DNA from: Planococcus citri
Taxonomy: Eukaryota > Arthropoda > Insecta > Hemiptera > Pseudococcidae
NCBI RefSeq assembly: GCF_950023065.1
Contig: NC_088677.1
Location: 10,496,001-10,560,000 of the forward strand
Reading direction: 5' to 3'
Length of the DNA stretch: 64,000 nt
This document shows positions 22,910-37,129 of this stretch, piece by piece. The position numbers and the translations under genes were made by a program. Every line of letters starts with the position of its first letter. Position 1 is the first letter of the stretch. The notes under the pieces were generated by a model, which was given only the letters and a program-made list of their open reading frames with translations, ran no database searches and was not told where the DNA came from.

Positions 22910-24540
22910 GAAATTTTTTAATCCGTACAAAAGTAGATCGAAAGAGCAGGCAGAAATTCATCACCTGTCAAAATTTCAAGTGCTAAAGTGTCTTTTTCAA
23001 TTTTTGGTGAATTTTCAGAAATCAGATTTTGGTCAAAATGTGTGAAAAAATCAAAATTATACCAAATTGACCTAGAACGCTGAAATTTAGGATATACCCT
23101 ATTTTCGACCTGCGAAATCGATTGGAAACTGTTTCAAACCGTTTTGAGCAGTTTTGGAGCCTCCAGGAGGTTTTTGAAAATTGGAATTTCCATAAAGTTT
23201 TATGAAATGAAGTTGAAAATCCAAAATTCACGTTATTAAGTCGATTGCTGGCGAGTTATGTTATTTTGGAGCCTTCAGCGAGTTTTTGAAAATTCTTGGA
23301 GCCTCCAGCACATTTTCGAAAATTGAAATTTCCACAAAATTTCATCAAGTACATGTTTAAAAGCCGAAATTCATTCTGTACACTAATTTCAATTCATCAT
23401 GAAGTCAACTGCAGGTAGATTTCAAATCGTTTTGGAGCCTCCAGCGACTTTTCAAAAATTCTTGGCGCCTCCAGCAGATTTTCAAAAATTGAAATTTCCA
23501 CAAAATGTCATCAAATGAAGTTGGAAATCCGAAATTAACGTTATCAAATCGACTGCTGATGAGCTTAAGTCATTTCGGCGCCTCCAGCGACTATTTAAAA
23601 ATTCTTTGAGTCTCCAGGAGATTTTCGAAAATTGGAATTTCCACAAAATTTCATCAAATACAGTTGAAAAGCCGAAATTAATTCTGAAAAATAATTTCAA
23701 TACGCTGTGAAGTCGACTGCAGGTGAATTTCAAGTTGTTTTGGAGCCTCCGGTCATTTTTGGAAAATTACTGGAGCCTCCAGTAGATTTTTGAAACTTGA
23801 ATTTTCTCCAAAATTTCATCAAATGTGGTTAGCAATTCGAAATTAACTCTGCAAACTAATTTCAATACAATATGAAGTCGACTGCATGGTGGTTTCAAGT
23901 GGTTTTGAAGCTTTCAGGTACTTTTTCGAAATTTCAATTCTCCGAAAAACGCCATGAAACCTTTCAAAAAGTCACTGGAGGTTACAAAATTACTTGAACT
24001 CACCTGAAGTCATTTTCAGTTGGTGTCAAAATTGGAGTACGTAGTCAATTTCGGCTTTCCATCTCCATTTTGAAGAAATTCTAGGAAAATTTCCAGTTTC
24101 AGAAAGTTACTGGAGGCTCCAGTAATTTTTAAAAAATTGCTGGAGGCTCCAAAACGACTTGAAATTTACCTGCACTCGACTTCACAGCGTATTGAAATTA
24201 TTTTTCAGAATTATTTTCGTCTTCCAACTGCATTTGATAAAATTTTGTTAGAATTTCGAGTTTCAAAAATTTTCTGGAGGCTCCAGAACTGCTCAAAACG
24301 GTTTTAAACAGTTTCCAGTCGATTTATTGGCAGGTCGAAAACAGGGTGTATCTTAAATGTCAGATTTCTAGATCAATTTGGTATAATTTTGATTTTTTCT
24401 CACATTTTGGCCAAAATTTGATTTTTGAAAATTCACCAAAAATCGAAAAAGGCACTTTAGCACTTGAAATTTCGACAGGTGATGAATTTTTGCCTGCTGT
24501 TTCGACCTACTTTTGTACGGTTTAAAAAATTTCATGCTAG
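22910..24540. repeat. Long inverted repeat (foldback-like), ~1.63 kb
   Basis: The left arm from about 22910 (AATCCGTACAAAAGTAGATC...) is repeated in reverse near 24535 (...TACTTTTGTACGGTT). Homology continues inward through the segments at 23020-23160 and 24250-24400. Translating each arm outward to inward gives nearly the same peptide (PYKSRSK.QA.IHHLSKFQV), which shows that the arms match over at least 280 bases. The middle repeats GGAGCCTCCAG and its complement in short blocks. No transposase is seen. Confidence 0.8.
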
Positions 24541-24599
24541 TCCAATGTTGGAACGCAAAATCTGCGATGTCGACATACCTGTCAATCAAAATGGCCGCC

Positions 24600-26989
24600 A
24601 TTTTTTAAGTAGGGTCACTTTTTATTTGAGGACAAGGGCTAGAAATGTTCCTCAGGACTCCCCCTTTAAGAAAAAAGTTGTCCCGGAGGATGGGCAGGGG
24701 GTGCAAGTGATCCTTACGCGGGCCACCTGACTATAAAACTTGACTTGAAATTTTCAAATTTTCAAATTTTACAGTGAATTTGTATTTTTTACATTTTTGA
24801 AAATTAAGGAGTTTTTCGAAAATGTAATAAGTAAAAATTGGGAATTATTTTCTCACCCGAGGCCACCGCTTTGAGGGCTGGGAAGGGGGGACGCAATTTC
24901 AAAAATAAGAGTCACCCTAAAGCTGCATTGAAAAAAATTCCATTCAGTTTTCAAAAATTTCAACAGTTCCAAAACTGATATTTTTAGAAAAATATTGTTT
25001 AAAAAATCAAAGTCTAAAACTGGAAAAAAGTACCTAAATTTTTTCAAATACTCCGGGACACCTCTAAAATTATGGAAATCGATTCAACGGATAAATTTTG
25101 AGATACGAACGTATTTTCAGATTTTTTTCTTGAGATTTATTTACTCTTTTTTTTAGAGAATTATAAGTACCTACATCAATGGATAATTTTTTCTCAAGGG
25201 AAGTGATAATAAGATCTGATCGAACCTCTGAAGACCTGTTTGATTCATTGTGATCAGACCTGCAGATCCAGAAAATCTCTGCATGCAATTTGATGGCAGC
25301 AGATTTGATTAGGGCTTAGATATGATCAAACAAATCTACCACTTATTTTTATAAGTACTTTTTTAACTAAAAAAAAAAAATTGTGAATTCAACTAAGCTA
25401 TTTGAGCTCTTTCCATGTTTTCTCAAGAGTGTCGCTGGGCTTAAAAAGGATCACCCCTCCCTCCTCCCCTAAAAAAAAAATAAGAAACCGAGTATGTACT
25501 TACCATATTATAAAAGCATTATAACAATAAACAGAGTCAATTTCCAATGAGTACCTGCTATCTTTTCAAACATAATAAGCCACAACAGTTCCCCCTACCT
25601 ACCTGGACACCTCGTAAATCGTTCACTTTCGCTTATCACCCTTCGTAATATCAATTCCCAATTGATGGGCGAAGAATTTGCGGAAAATTTTGAAACACGA
25701 TACAAAATAGAGAAATTTAAAACTTTAGTGGGTGTATCGTGACAGCAACAATTGTATAGCAGGATGTACAGTGGGATCGCCATTTCATCAAATTATAAAA
25801 TAATAAAAGGTCGACCGTTTATTTATATCCACAGCCATCGATCAAATTCCGAAGGTATAATATCTACATAATATAACACTCTTTTATCACCTACCTACGT
25901 CATATTTTACATGTTGATATACATACAAGCGTTCGCAACGATGAGGAAGAAAAGGACTAAAGGGCGCATAAAATGTGAAATTTCATCAAATTAACTCGAT
26001 GTTGTGTAACATTCGGCACCTATTTATGATGAAAAATCCGACACGAATATCGCTTCAAGGTGTAGGTCAGGTTCCTTGTACCAGATATTTCATCCTAAAT
26101 AATACCTATACAATTTATGTAAATTTTTCCTCGGATGTGGGTAACTTTTGTGAGTAAAGTTTTCAAACAAATACGAACGCAGAACATAAATTAATTTCAA
26201 ATAAGGGATCGATAAATTGAAATTAATGATTGTTTTAAGAAGTCCGCCAGAAAGGTGATAGGAATTCGTATCGTATCGGTGGAGGTGTATTAAAATAGAC
26301 TATCGATTAGCACTCGCAGGTACCTACTAGAACTGATATCGTTTGCCAGAGTAGATATAGGTAGATAAGTGAAATTACACGTTGATATAGGTAGTAAAAG
26401 CGTCATTAAGTTAGATTTTCTGGACTATGATGAGGAGAAACAAAGAAGAAACTCGGCGACGAGCTAGATTAAGTGTGTAATTTTCAAATGTACTAACGTC
26501 GACATAGGCGATGAGCATCTGGTGCGGACTGCGCGGTATAAAAACAAACGAATAAATTTATTTTATACACTGTACGGACGAGGGGCAAGGGACGACGAAG
26601 ATTTGAGTTAAGGTTTTCAACTCGCTGAAGGGTTTACCGCTTAATGTAAATTATGTTTACATTAATGTTTCCGCTAAATATAAAGGTGCGGAGCGGAGTT
26701 GATTAAAAAAATTCGCTACCTTATGAAACAACAAAACAGACTCGACGACTCGGGCTCGGGCATTTCGAAAGCTAGCTAGTTGAAACAAATTAAATTACCG
26801 TTTTGTTTCACGTTCCACGATCTTCGAACCGGGTGTAATTAAAATCAGAATTTAATCCGAAGCGCGTGCGTCATTTAATAAGGTACCTACAACTAAGTAT
26901 CATTCAATATGTATTTGAAATTTTGTCTCCAATTTTTGGAGGGTTATTGAATTCCAGCTTGTTGGAAAAGTTTGAGAGTTGATATAAAA
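24600..26989. other. Unique-looking sequence, no gene seen
   Basis: No coding frame can be supported here. A small GATC-rich stretch at 25200-25320 (AAGATCTGATCGAACC, GTGATCAGACCTG) resembles the array at 37750-38820. A GGTAGGTA-type motif recurs at 26320-26400. Confidence 0.4.
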
Positions 26990-27690
26990 ATTGAAGTTTG
27001 ATGGCATCTTACATGTTATAAAAAAAGTCTTGATATTTTTTGTAAAGATGAACAAAAAACTGTGTTGTTAGCCAAAATGTACAAAAAATCTTATCGCTAA
27101 AATAATTGTCAAAAAAAGTCTCATTGTTGCCAAAATTGTACAGAGAAGTTTCTTTTTTAAAATAATTATTGAAGAATCCCAATTTTTGTCAAAATTCCCA
27201 AAAAAGTCCCGTTTTTAGCAAAATTGTCGAAAAATACCTTTTTTTTGACGTTATCAAAAAAGTACTAATATTTTATCAGAAATGGCCATAAAACGTTGTT
27301 AATAGCCAAAATTTTGAAAAATTCCTGTTTTTTGCCAAAATTATCCCAAGAAATCCTTGTTATTTTTTTTTTTTTGTCAGAATTGTCTGCAAAGTTCTGT
27401 TTTTGCCTAAATTGTCAAAAAAAATCTTGTTTATGTTAAAATTGTAAAGAAGTTCCTTTTTTGTCAAATAAAAAACTCCTATAACCTTTGTGAAAATTGC
27501 CAAAAAAAAACTTCTTCATTTTCGCCAAAATGTTCGAAAAATCCTGTTGCCAAAATTGACAAAAATTCTTACTTTTGCCAGAATTATTGTGAGAAGTCCC
27601 ATTTTGCCAAATCACTGTCAAAATTTATTTTTTTTGTAGTTATCAAAAAAAACCTGTTTTTTGCCAAAGTACCTTAAATAAATTGCTTGA
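26990..27690 (+). repeat. Degenerate tandem repeat E, left part
   Basis: Units of about 45-60 bases with the pattern TTTTTGCCAAAATTGTC followed by AAAAAAGTCC(TG) run through this stretch. They resume at 29260-29520 after a LINE insertion. The same repeat occurs in the opposite direction at 33590-34080 and 35510-35680. Confidence 0.75.
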
Positions 27691-29260
27691 ACTATAGACA
27701 ACTATATCATTGATATCACATGCAAGCAAGGTACTACTGGCAGTCTACACGAGCGTATAAAAGTGTACATCCTGCCACAGATACCACCAGAACAGGCAGG
27801 TTTTGTGCCAGGAAGAGGCACAAGAGAACAAATTCTAAATGTAAGCCAAGTGATTGAAAAGGCAAGAGAATTCAACAAGCCAGTATACATGTGCTTCATT
27901 GTTTATGAGAAGGCATTTGACAGTGTGAAGTGGAAGATCCTCTGGCAAAACCTCAAAAAGCTGGGAGTACCAGAGCACCTTATCAGTCTCATGGAGAGTC
28001 TGTATGAGGACAACGTGGCACAGGTGAAAGTTGAAGGAGAGCTCACAAATCATTTCCATACAGCAAAAGAAGTGAGACAGGGATGCATACTCAGCCCACT
28101 TCTCTTCAATGCATAATTATGGAGAATGGGTGATGAGAACTGCCCCAGAGGATTGGGAAAAGGGAGTCAGAATTGGAGGAAAGACATTGTCAAACTTATG
28201 GTATGAGGATGACACAACTCTGCTCACAGAGACACCAGATGAGATGAAGGAAATGCTCAGGGAATTCAAAGAAGCCAGCAATGAGGCAGGTCTAAGGCTA
28301 CCAATATGACATGAGTGTTGAGCGTCAGCGTTTTCAAATTTTCAAAGCTTGTTTGACGCTCTTGCTGATGCTCAAAAATCAAAATTGTTTGATATTTCTG
28401 AGCATTGATGAGTGTCAGCACACAGAAATATTCTCGTCAAAACTGTCTAACATTAATATTACATTTTTTAAATTTTCGCCAATGCTCTCGCTAACACTCA
28501 ACGCTCATGTCGTATCAGCAGCCTCAGGGTCAACAAGCGAAAAACGAAAATAATGATAATCTATAGGGAGCAAAAGAACAGACCTAAAATGTTGGAGATT
28601 GATGGTATAGAGTTTGTGCAGGACTTTGTGTACCTTGGTTCATTAATAACAAATTGGGGAAGCTCAGCTGGAGAAATCAGGAGACGGTTGACCATAGCAA
28701 AGACAGTAATGGGAAAGCTCAACCAGATATGGAAAAGCCACAACAGCCACAACATTACAAAGGCCACAAAGCTGAGAATCATAAAAACGCTAGTCTTCTC
28801 CATCTTCCTGTATGCGTCAGAATGCTGGACAGTACGCAAGGCAGATCAAGATAGAATTGACGCATTCAAAATGTACTACCACAGACACATGCTAAGGATA
28901 TTATGGGTCCAGAGAAGAACAAATGTGTCAATACTTCAACAAACTGGGCATAAAGGAAAGGCTAAGCACAGCCATCAGGAGACGAATACTATCCGCTACT
29001 TCGGACACATCGTGAGACAAGACAACCTGGAAAAATTGACAGTTCAAGGCCACATAGTAGGCAAGAGGGAAAGGGGGAGATCACCCACCAGATACACGGA
29101 CTTGATCAGGAAAACTGCCAAAATGTCACTGGGAGAATGCGCAAGAAAGACCAAGGACAGAGATAGCTGGAGAGAACTGGTTGTCGGGATTTTGTAGTCG
29201 CAATGTCGGGGTGCGAGCAAGCGAAGAAGAAGAGAAATAAATTACTGTAAGAAACACGTC
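27690..29260 (+). mobile_element. LINE reverse transcriptase region, broken, plus strand
   Basis: The frame at 27763-28116 reads PEQAGFVPGRGTREQILNVS, then YEKAFDSVKW and VRQGCILSPLLFNA: reverse transcriptase palm motifs of a non-LTR retrotransposon. A frameshift near 28110 leads to the catalytic box LWYEDDTTLL, where the usual YADD is YEDD. A 204-base TIR element interrupts the frame at 28308-28511. From 28530 the frame continues with VNKRKTKIMII, IEFVQDFVYLGSLI and a C-terminal region with KLRIIKTLVFSIFLYASECW. The gag-like ORF and endonuclease are missing. The element lies inside repeat E. Confidence 0.9.
28308..28511. mobile_element. 204-bp TIR element inside the LINE
   Basis: The left end GACATGAGTGTTGAGCGTCA is matched on the opposite strand by GACATGAGCGTTGAGTGTTA. 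It lies exactly where the LINE frame is lost, between GLRLP and NKRKTKIM. The interior is non-coding. Flanks (CCAATAT / GTATCAG) give no certain target duplication. Confidence 0.7.
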
Positions 29261-29520
29261 TTCTGCTTTCAACCAAAATATTCATAACTCCTGCTTTTTG
29301 CCAAAATTGTCAGCAAGTTTTAATTTCTTGATGAAATATTGTAGGTTAAGACCATTTTTTGACAAAATTATCCAAAAAATTCTGCTTTATGTCAAAATGG
29401 TCAATAAAATCTTGTTGTTAACCAAAATATTCTGAAAGTACAGCTTTTGCAAAAATAGTCAAAAAGTTCTATTGTTTTTCAGAATTTTTATGAAAAATGC
29501 AACTTTTTCAATTTTTGAAA
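29260..29520 (+). repeat. Degenerate tandem repeat E, right part
   Basis: This is the continuation of the CCAAAATTGTC-type repeat after the LINE, with units such as TTTTTGCCAAAATTGTCAGC near 29300. It shows that the LINE landed within an existing repeat. Confidence 0.65.
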
Positions 29521-32500
29521 TCAATCTTTGTAATTTTGTACTTTTCCTCTCGATTTCCTTTTCTATTCATTTTTTCTTGTTCTCTATGAAAATAGAAAAA
29601 TTCTGACCCGAAAAAAATGTGCAATTACTTACACTATTTTCTGCAATTAGCTTACTAATTTTGAGTTGGACTTCTGAACAATTTAAAAGGTAGGTACCCA
29701 ACAATAATCCATTATAATTTCAATTTTTTTAATTTTTAGATTGTTTGATTTTTTTGGGGAGGGGGGCGGAAGTTTCTTGGGTACCTGCTTTTTCGGAGTC
29801 TTTTTTTTTAATTTTTAGATTCTTTGATTTTTGTTTGGAGAGGGGAATGTCTTAGGTACCTACCTGGTTTTTTGGAGTTAATTTTTATTGTAGGATGAGG
29901 GGGGGGGACTTATAAGATCAAAATCGACCCTAATTAGTTCAATAACAAATACATATATATTTTTTGGTGTTGGTATAGGTATCAATATTGCATTGCATGA
30001 CATATTGCATGGTTGACATCTTGTCCAATATTATTTTGTTTTTTTTTTTCTATAATGGAGTGTTGCCATTCTTTAATATGCATTTTGACCTCTAATACGC
30101 AATAAAGTTACCTTAAAATCTTCTACAATACATTTGGAGAAAATCTGCACCAAATACTCACTCGAGACACCTTTGTGCATGGAACAGGGCAATCGATACC
30201 TCATCCTGAAATTTCCAATGCTAATAATTTCACTTCCACAAATATGTAAGTATCATCGAATGGAACAATACAAAGTTGATAGCACAGCACATTGTCTGGA
30301 ACTCGCGTACATTGAACCAACCAATTAATTCAAGTGGACTGTTTGAAGTTTTCTATCGTTTGCACGAATTCACAAGTACCACACGTACATAAGATTGTTT
30401 CTTACGAATATTATACATACTAACATTTCACTCTATATCGTATCATTTTCATCGAAAGGGTGAATTTTTTTGCACCAAAACATCTCAATTGACTTGTTGG
30501 ATTATCTCGTATTATTCCATGTAGTAAGTTGGTTCCACGTTCGTGGCATTATTTAAACCGAGCACATATTATACTCTGTGCAATGTACTCGTATTCCTCT
30601 CTCCATAGGGAGCAATTACACGTTATCTTTGAAAATTTGTGAACTCTCTAAGGCTTCGCAGCATACGTACTGGTATACTATCAGATCGTCGCATTAATTT
30701 CATCTTAGAACTATACGTCGCCGTTGTCTTTGTCGACGTCGACTTCGTCGTCAACATTTTCCCAACGTCAAACCGTGGAAATTCTGCGCGATGGCTTGTT
30801 TTTCCACGACTTGCGAGTAGTATGTATTTACTTCAAAAGCTCGCAAGATTTATTAAAATTAACTATCGTACGCGTGAATTGTACCAGTCGAATCGTCTGA
30901 AAAGGTTCAGCCCGTAATTCAAATCCTAACGGAATTACCATAGGTACGATCTCGTGCATACGTAGAATATATAGGTACACCAACCTATGTAAAACGTCGA
31001 ATAGCGCAGAACTATGTTTACATTCGAATGAACTCGACGAATGCAAATTATATACTGAAAATAAACTTTCAACTAGGTAGAATATCATTAAAGTCTCTGT
31101 CATTAATCTATACCACAACGTGAAAAAACGATTAAACGTGTGCCACATTTTGGTACCCAGTAGAGTAAGTCTGTAGATACTCGTATAGCTGTATAAGCAT
31201 GTATCGAAGTCATTATAAACAGAAATAAATATTTTTTCATAGATATACGAACGTGTTCGGAATACCCTCTGAACCTTGATACGTAAAAAATTTTGTTATC
31301 TGGGTATCGATGCCCTTCTGTACACACGATTCAATTGTCATCAATGATGAAAAATCTGATGACGAAGGAAAAATTTACTGAAAAACCTCGTTAGTCACGT
31401 TTATTTTTTTCCTACGACGAGGTAGTTATTTTTTATTCGCCAATATTGCAACATTATATGTAGCATAGGATAGGTACCTACTTGTCCAGAATGGATAGTA
31501 GGGTGTACCTTATTAATACGTGGTCCATTTTTTTTTTTCATTTTTTTTCGTTTCCCCTCCCTGAAGTTGTTACATCGGGTAACTCGAGGACAAATAAGTG
31601 ATACCAATGAGGCGCCTCCTCCCGCATTAAAAAAAATATGAAAAAATCTAAATATCAGAAGAAAGTTTTTAAAGTTCTAAACTTTGTAGTTCCAACCTCA
31701 GTCAAGTCCATAGTCGAGCCCGAAAGCCTCCCCCTCCCCCTTCCCCTCTTCCCCGTTCTCAAAATCTATTGGAAATCCGAAAAATTGAATTTTTACGTTT
31801 TTTCTACCTTACAATCTTGAATTTGATCAATTTTTATTAGAAATATGATCAAATAATTTTCACACTTCTATAGGAACTTGTCCCTTTCCTCAAAAAATAA
31901 AAAAATGAATATTTTAATGTTCTTTTTTTTTAAATTTTAATCCTTGGATTTTGTCCATTTTTACCAGAAAAGCACTATTTAATGTTTTCGATTTGCCCCC
32001 CCCCCACTTTTTCCACGATGAAAATATGGAAATTGGTCACTCCCTAAATTTCTAAATACAATTTGATCTGTTGAAAAATTGATCTCAGAGTTTCGAGTTA
32101 TATTTGGTTTTTTCAAGTTGAACTAGTCAAGATTATTGTTTGGAAGACCAAGAGATTGATTTCAGTAATAGATCACTTTTTAATTTAAAAAAAAAAAATA
32201 TTAATTAGTTCAATTTTTTGAAATTTTTTCAACTTTGGAGGTCTCTATGCAAGTCGCCAATATTGTTTAGGGGTTTTACGAGAAAAAAAATAATTTAAAA
32301 AAAGGGGTGTTCTAAAATTTTTAAAATTGTAAAATAGTGTTCGAAAAGTTGTTTGATAATGCATCAGGAAATAGTCATTACAAACCACACGACTATTTAT
32401 TAATTATTACACATAAGCAGTTGTCAGGTAAAATAAAACATCACCAAAAGAATATGCAAATTATTTAAATTGATATCGTAAATCAATCAATCAATCAACC

Positions 32501-33500
32501 AATCAATCAATTGAGGTTGTCGGGTCCGGAGTTGTGGCTTGGCTGGAACTTGGATGGATAATAAGCGATCTGTAATAAAAATAATCGTTTTTGAGTACAC
32601 ACACGTACTACTCTTAGATCATCCAAGGCTTGTAAATAACTCGTAAATATCTCAATCAAATCTAAAAGACCTCTGTCTTAGGCCGTGCAGTCTCAGCCAC
32701 AGCCAACTGTGGGGATGCTTTGGACCCGAGTACCAATTTAACCCGTGGTTTAACCAACAGTGTCAGTATAATGGAATGATCTTCAATAGCCAACTAGCAG
32801 CGTCGTAACAGCAATGCCCTAAGCACCACCACTACCGATTTATCTGAGAGGCCACATCGATTGTTGCCTATACCGCAGGGTCCTGACTCACTAACAAGAT
32901 GTACAATGCGTGTATCAGCTGGTGACCACTGTACTAAGCACAATCACTATCTCAATTAAAATCACATCTAGGTACATTGCATGCGCAATCCACCAAGATA
33001 TGATTCAAACAACTAAAGCAAGGCATATTTTAAACAAGTACTCATGCATTAGTGTACTCAGTAGGTAAGATAACTTACGAATTTGTGTAATGTTGGTATC
33101 AAAATCATAAGCATCAATATGGTGTCAATGGAGCAGGTATCTCTTAGGTGACCAGGGAAAATAGCAACAACGAGCACAGGTACTTTACTTCAACACAGTC
33201 TTATAACGACTGAGATCTCTGTGCTCAGCCAAACTCTTTACTGGTATATTTATTTTGTACTCAATAAGTGGGAGAATCCTTGTCCCATCACCCATGGTCG
33301 CTAAGATAATGTCTCATAATAAACGCAACTTGATGCAGCTGCCAATAATGCGTATTTGTGCATCATAAAAATCGATATGTATATTTGTACATCATAAAAA
33401 TACATAGCAAACACATAGTCGCTAATAGCTCTGTGAGCCGAGACCCGAGGTATTGGAAACGCCAAACACACCAAGATGACAAAAATAGTGTGAGAAGTGA
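29521..33500. other. Low-complexity and unique sequence, no gene seen
   Basis: The segment at 29720-29890 contains two copies of a block with TTTTTAATTTTTAGATT followed by G-rich runs. An (AATC)n microsatellite lies at about 32480-32515. The stretch 32500-33300 is richer in G and C but has no frame that I recognise. Open frames at 30639-31327 have no domain signal. Confidence 0.4.
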
Positions 33501-33589
33501 GAACACTCAAAAATTATACTCGTAATAAAAACGACTTCTTACAAAATATAGAAAAATTTTCATAAACACTGAAAAAAATGAATGAACGA

Positions 33590-34080
33590 GGAAAATAAAA
33601 TTTGACAAAACAAAGAAGCTTTTTAAGCATTTTTGTAAAAAAAAAAACAGGACTTTTGTTTGGCCAACTTTGAAACAAAAAGAAGACTTTTTAAGTTTTA
33701 GGCAGGCAAAACAAAAATGTTTTTGGACATTTTGGCAAAAAAAAAAAACAGAAATAACGACCATGTCGACCATTTGACTATTTCATCAAAAAATACTTCC
33801 TGAGAATTTCAACGAAAAAACATTGCAATTTTCAGTCAGTTTGCCAAAAATTGTCTCTTTCTGACAATTTTGGCAAAAGCATTGGTTTTTTTGGGCAATC
33901 TTAGCGAGAACAAGACTTTTTGACAATTTTGGCCAAAATGGACTCCTTTGACAATTTTACCTAAAATGGATACTTTTTGACTAAGAGTACTTTGCCAAAA
34001 ATTGGCAGAGAAAAAAAACAAAATTTTATGAGCAAGTTTGTCAAAAAAACAGGACTTTTGAACAAATAAGGCTAAAATCA
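33590..34080 (-). repeat. Repeat E, inverted copy
   Basis: GACAATTTTGGCAAAA-type units, the reverse complement of the repeat at 26990-29520, recur about every 45 bases. A smaller patch of the same repeat is at 35510-35680. The open frames of 81 and 88 codons here follow the repeats. Confidence 0.65.
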
Positions 34081-37000
34081 ATTCTTGTTGGTAGTTTGGG
34101 GTGGGAAAAAGGGTACTTACAAGAAATTATGAACGTACAATTTTCGAGAATTAGTGTGTGCTCCAAAAAGGAAGTGAAAAAAGACTGTTCAGAAATACAC
34201 GAAAAATTTTCAAATATTATGCATAGTTCAAATTTTGGACTTTCTCAATTCTCAAAAAAAAAACAGCCAGACTTGGAGAGATTTTTTTTTGATTTTTGGA
34301 AAATCAAAACTGCGAAAAACGAACGACAATTTTGGAGCTCTTCTTTAGGATCTAGAAGGAAACCATTCTCAATTTCAGTCCTCTAGGACTCCTGCTCCGA
34401 AGAGGTCGAAACAAAATTGGGCCCCAAAAAGAAGTAAATTTTGGATTTGCAGGATAAAAAAATTGAGACTTCTTTTCAAGCCCACTATGTAGTGCTTAAT
34501 TTGTACCCACAAACATCAATTTAACATTTTTAAAAAAATATTTTTCAATTTTGAGAGCTCTATACAAGGAAACCAACATCATTTGGAGGGCCAAATGGAG
34601 GGTTTTTCTTGAAAGTGTACTTATTTAGAAAAATTCCATCATTGAAAATTTTCAAAAAATTTTCCAATCATAAATTTTTTTCTGAAAAAAGAGTTACTTA
34701 AAACAGTTCTAATATGGAAATGAGATATTTCCAAAAAAATGCCTCTGATTTTGATTTATTCTCGTTTTTTGTGATTTTTTTGACTTTGAGGGGCTCCACT
34801 AAGTTGCCAATATGGTTTGAAGGGCTGAAGAAAGATTTTTTTTGAAAAGGAGATTACTTAGAAAAATTCTAAGCAGAAACTAATAATTTTTGATGGATTA
34901 ATTTTTTTTTCATTTTTTTCACTGTTTCAACTTGAAGGCTACCGGAACCACTTTTTTGCAAATATGGGAAAAAATAAAGGGAGGTGGGAGGTGGAAAACT
35001 CCAACTTTCCAAAATATGTACACTTCAATGGATAGTTTACATCGGTATCGGTATTTGACGATACATGAACCATACACGAATACGAATATCTGTGTCGTAT
35101 TGCTCTCTTTGTCTTACTCACACCATGTATAGCGAATGGAAGCGTTCAAATATGAACATTCTCGACTACGATATCAAGAACTATATTAATTAATACGGTC
35201 CCTCGAGTCCACGCGGATAGAAAATTAAGATCTTAATGCGCTCAACCTTTCGTATACCATAATAAAACGCGTACCACAATTTCCATAATCCAAAAATGAA
35301 AACCGTTGAAATAATTTCGTTCTCGATAAGGATATTGCTGGTATTTGTTCAGGGGTCCCTAAATTGTGTAACGTTGCATCGATGCTTGGAGACTGATTGA
35401 ACGTTTTGAATTCTTATTGCAACCAAAATAAAAAATTGAAAAAAACAAACACAGTTAATATAAATAAATAAACAAATCACCAAAACATCTTGCTTTTTCT
35501 TCAAAAAAATCCAAAAATCCTACTCTTTGCAAGACAGTTAAAAAAATCAATTTTTTGTCAAAATTGCTAAAAAAAAATTTTTTTTGATCAATATTTCCAA
35601 AAAGTAGTTTTTTTGGATGAAATTGCAGAAAAAAAAATGTTGTCAAAATTTTTAAGACAGTTTTGCTTTTACGCAATAAAACTATCCCTAATTTTTAATT
35701 CTGTACTTCAAAACACCCTAAGGTTTATAATTATCTATTCTTTTCCAAATACCAGCACACATGACGAGATGAATTCTCATCGTTGAGTTTGAGTCATCTC
35801 TTTTCTTCAGCCCAAATGAATAGTAATTTTGTGAACCGAATGCATTAAAATTTCCTAAACGTTAAGTGGATTAAAAAAGATCAGGTTGGAAAGCAACGTC
35901 ATTCACATTGTTTTAAATTGCTCGTCTTCTCATTCTCTACATGTACAATGTACACACACATAAAAGTTGCCTTCAACACACATACATTCGCTATACTCAG
36001 TTCAAAAGCCTACCATTCAGTATATCTGAGAATAAATGCGCATCAAACCGAGTGTAATAATTTTCTTAAATGCGTCCCATATACGTACCTATATATAAAA
36101 TACGACTAAAGACGAGCGAGAAGCTTTACATTAAATTTCTGCTGGGTTTGTTAGAAAATTTCCTGTTCGTATTTTCGGTCTCGTTTCTGCACTACGAATG
36201 TTGATAATTTCGCCATTTCTGTGCGATAACGCGATAAATGCTTAATATATCAGAGCATTTGTGCTATTGTTCTATGGTTTTCTCGATTCAATTTAATAAC
36301 GTAGAGAGGCAATAAGTGAAGGGCGACGGTGTCAAATTAGTATAACGGTGCATAATTTTTCCAATAATATGCGCTCGAATTGAATATATAAATTCTCATT
36401 GTTCGAATTAAAAATACTACCTAATGGAAACTTTATTCGCAAATAATACTTACGAGTGAATCCACAGGCAAACGTGAACGGTAAAGAAGCTCGTAAATTT
36501 TGTTACAGATACGATAAGGAAAAAGCTCTTCGCATTTAAACAATAACATTATATCTCTAATTAAACATTAAGCTCGCGAGAAGTTTCCGATGATGAATAC
36601 GTAATGAACGATTCTCGAGAGTAGAATACTCGTAAGCGCTATCATGAGCTCGTTGCTTCGGTTTCGACAACGATTCGAGTTTCGTTGGTTCTTTTTTCTT
36701 TTTGTTGGAGAGGTTTTTTTTAGTCGGATTTTACTTTTGTGATGAGTGAAATGGAGAACAGGTGGATTGATAATTTTTCAAGAACGAGCCTTTTTGGTGA
36801 ATACATAACTCAAAATTCAAATGACCTGCCTACACAACAAAGAAAATTCAACCACTTTGCAGCTCTTGCTGCCGGAGCATTTCCGCACTCATAGTTTTTC
36901 TTTTCCAAATGCGATGAATGGGATAAGTTCTAAAGTTTCTGAAACTTTCAACGGTTGGTTATTACTTAACAGTCGTTGAATTTTAATTGTTTCCAAGTGA

Positions 37001-37129
37001 TTTGATTAAATTCATTTTACAATAGGTTAAAAAATCGCCTACCTTTTACGCTACCAGTTCTGCAACCGAATCCGTCCGATAGAAAATTCCCGATGTTTGA
37101 TTCATCGATCACCAAATAAACCACGTGTT
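34081..37129. other. Mostly unique sequence upstream of a candidate exon
   Basis: Low-complexity T/A-rich blocks occupy 34200-35000. The part at 35000-37100 is less repetitive and leads to the candidate first coding exon, so it may contain a promoter or a 5' UTR. I see no definite promoter element. Confidence 0.35.
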
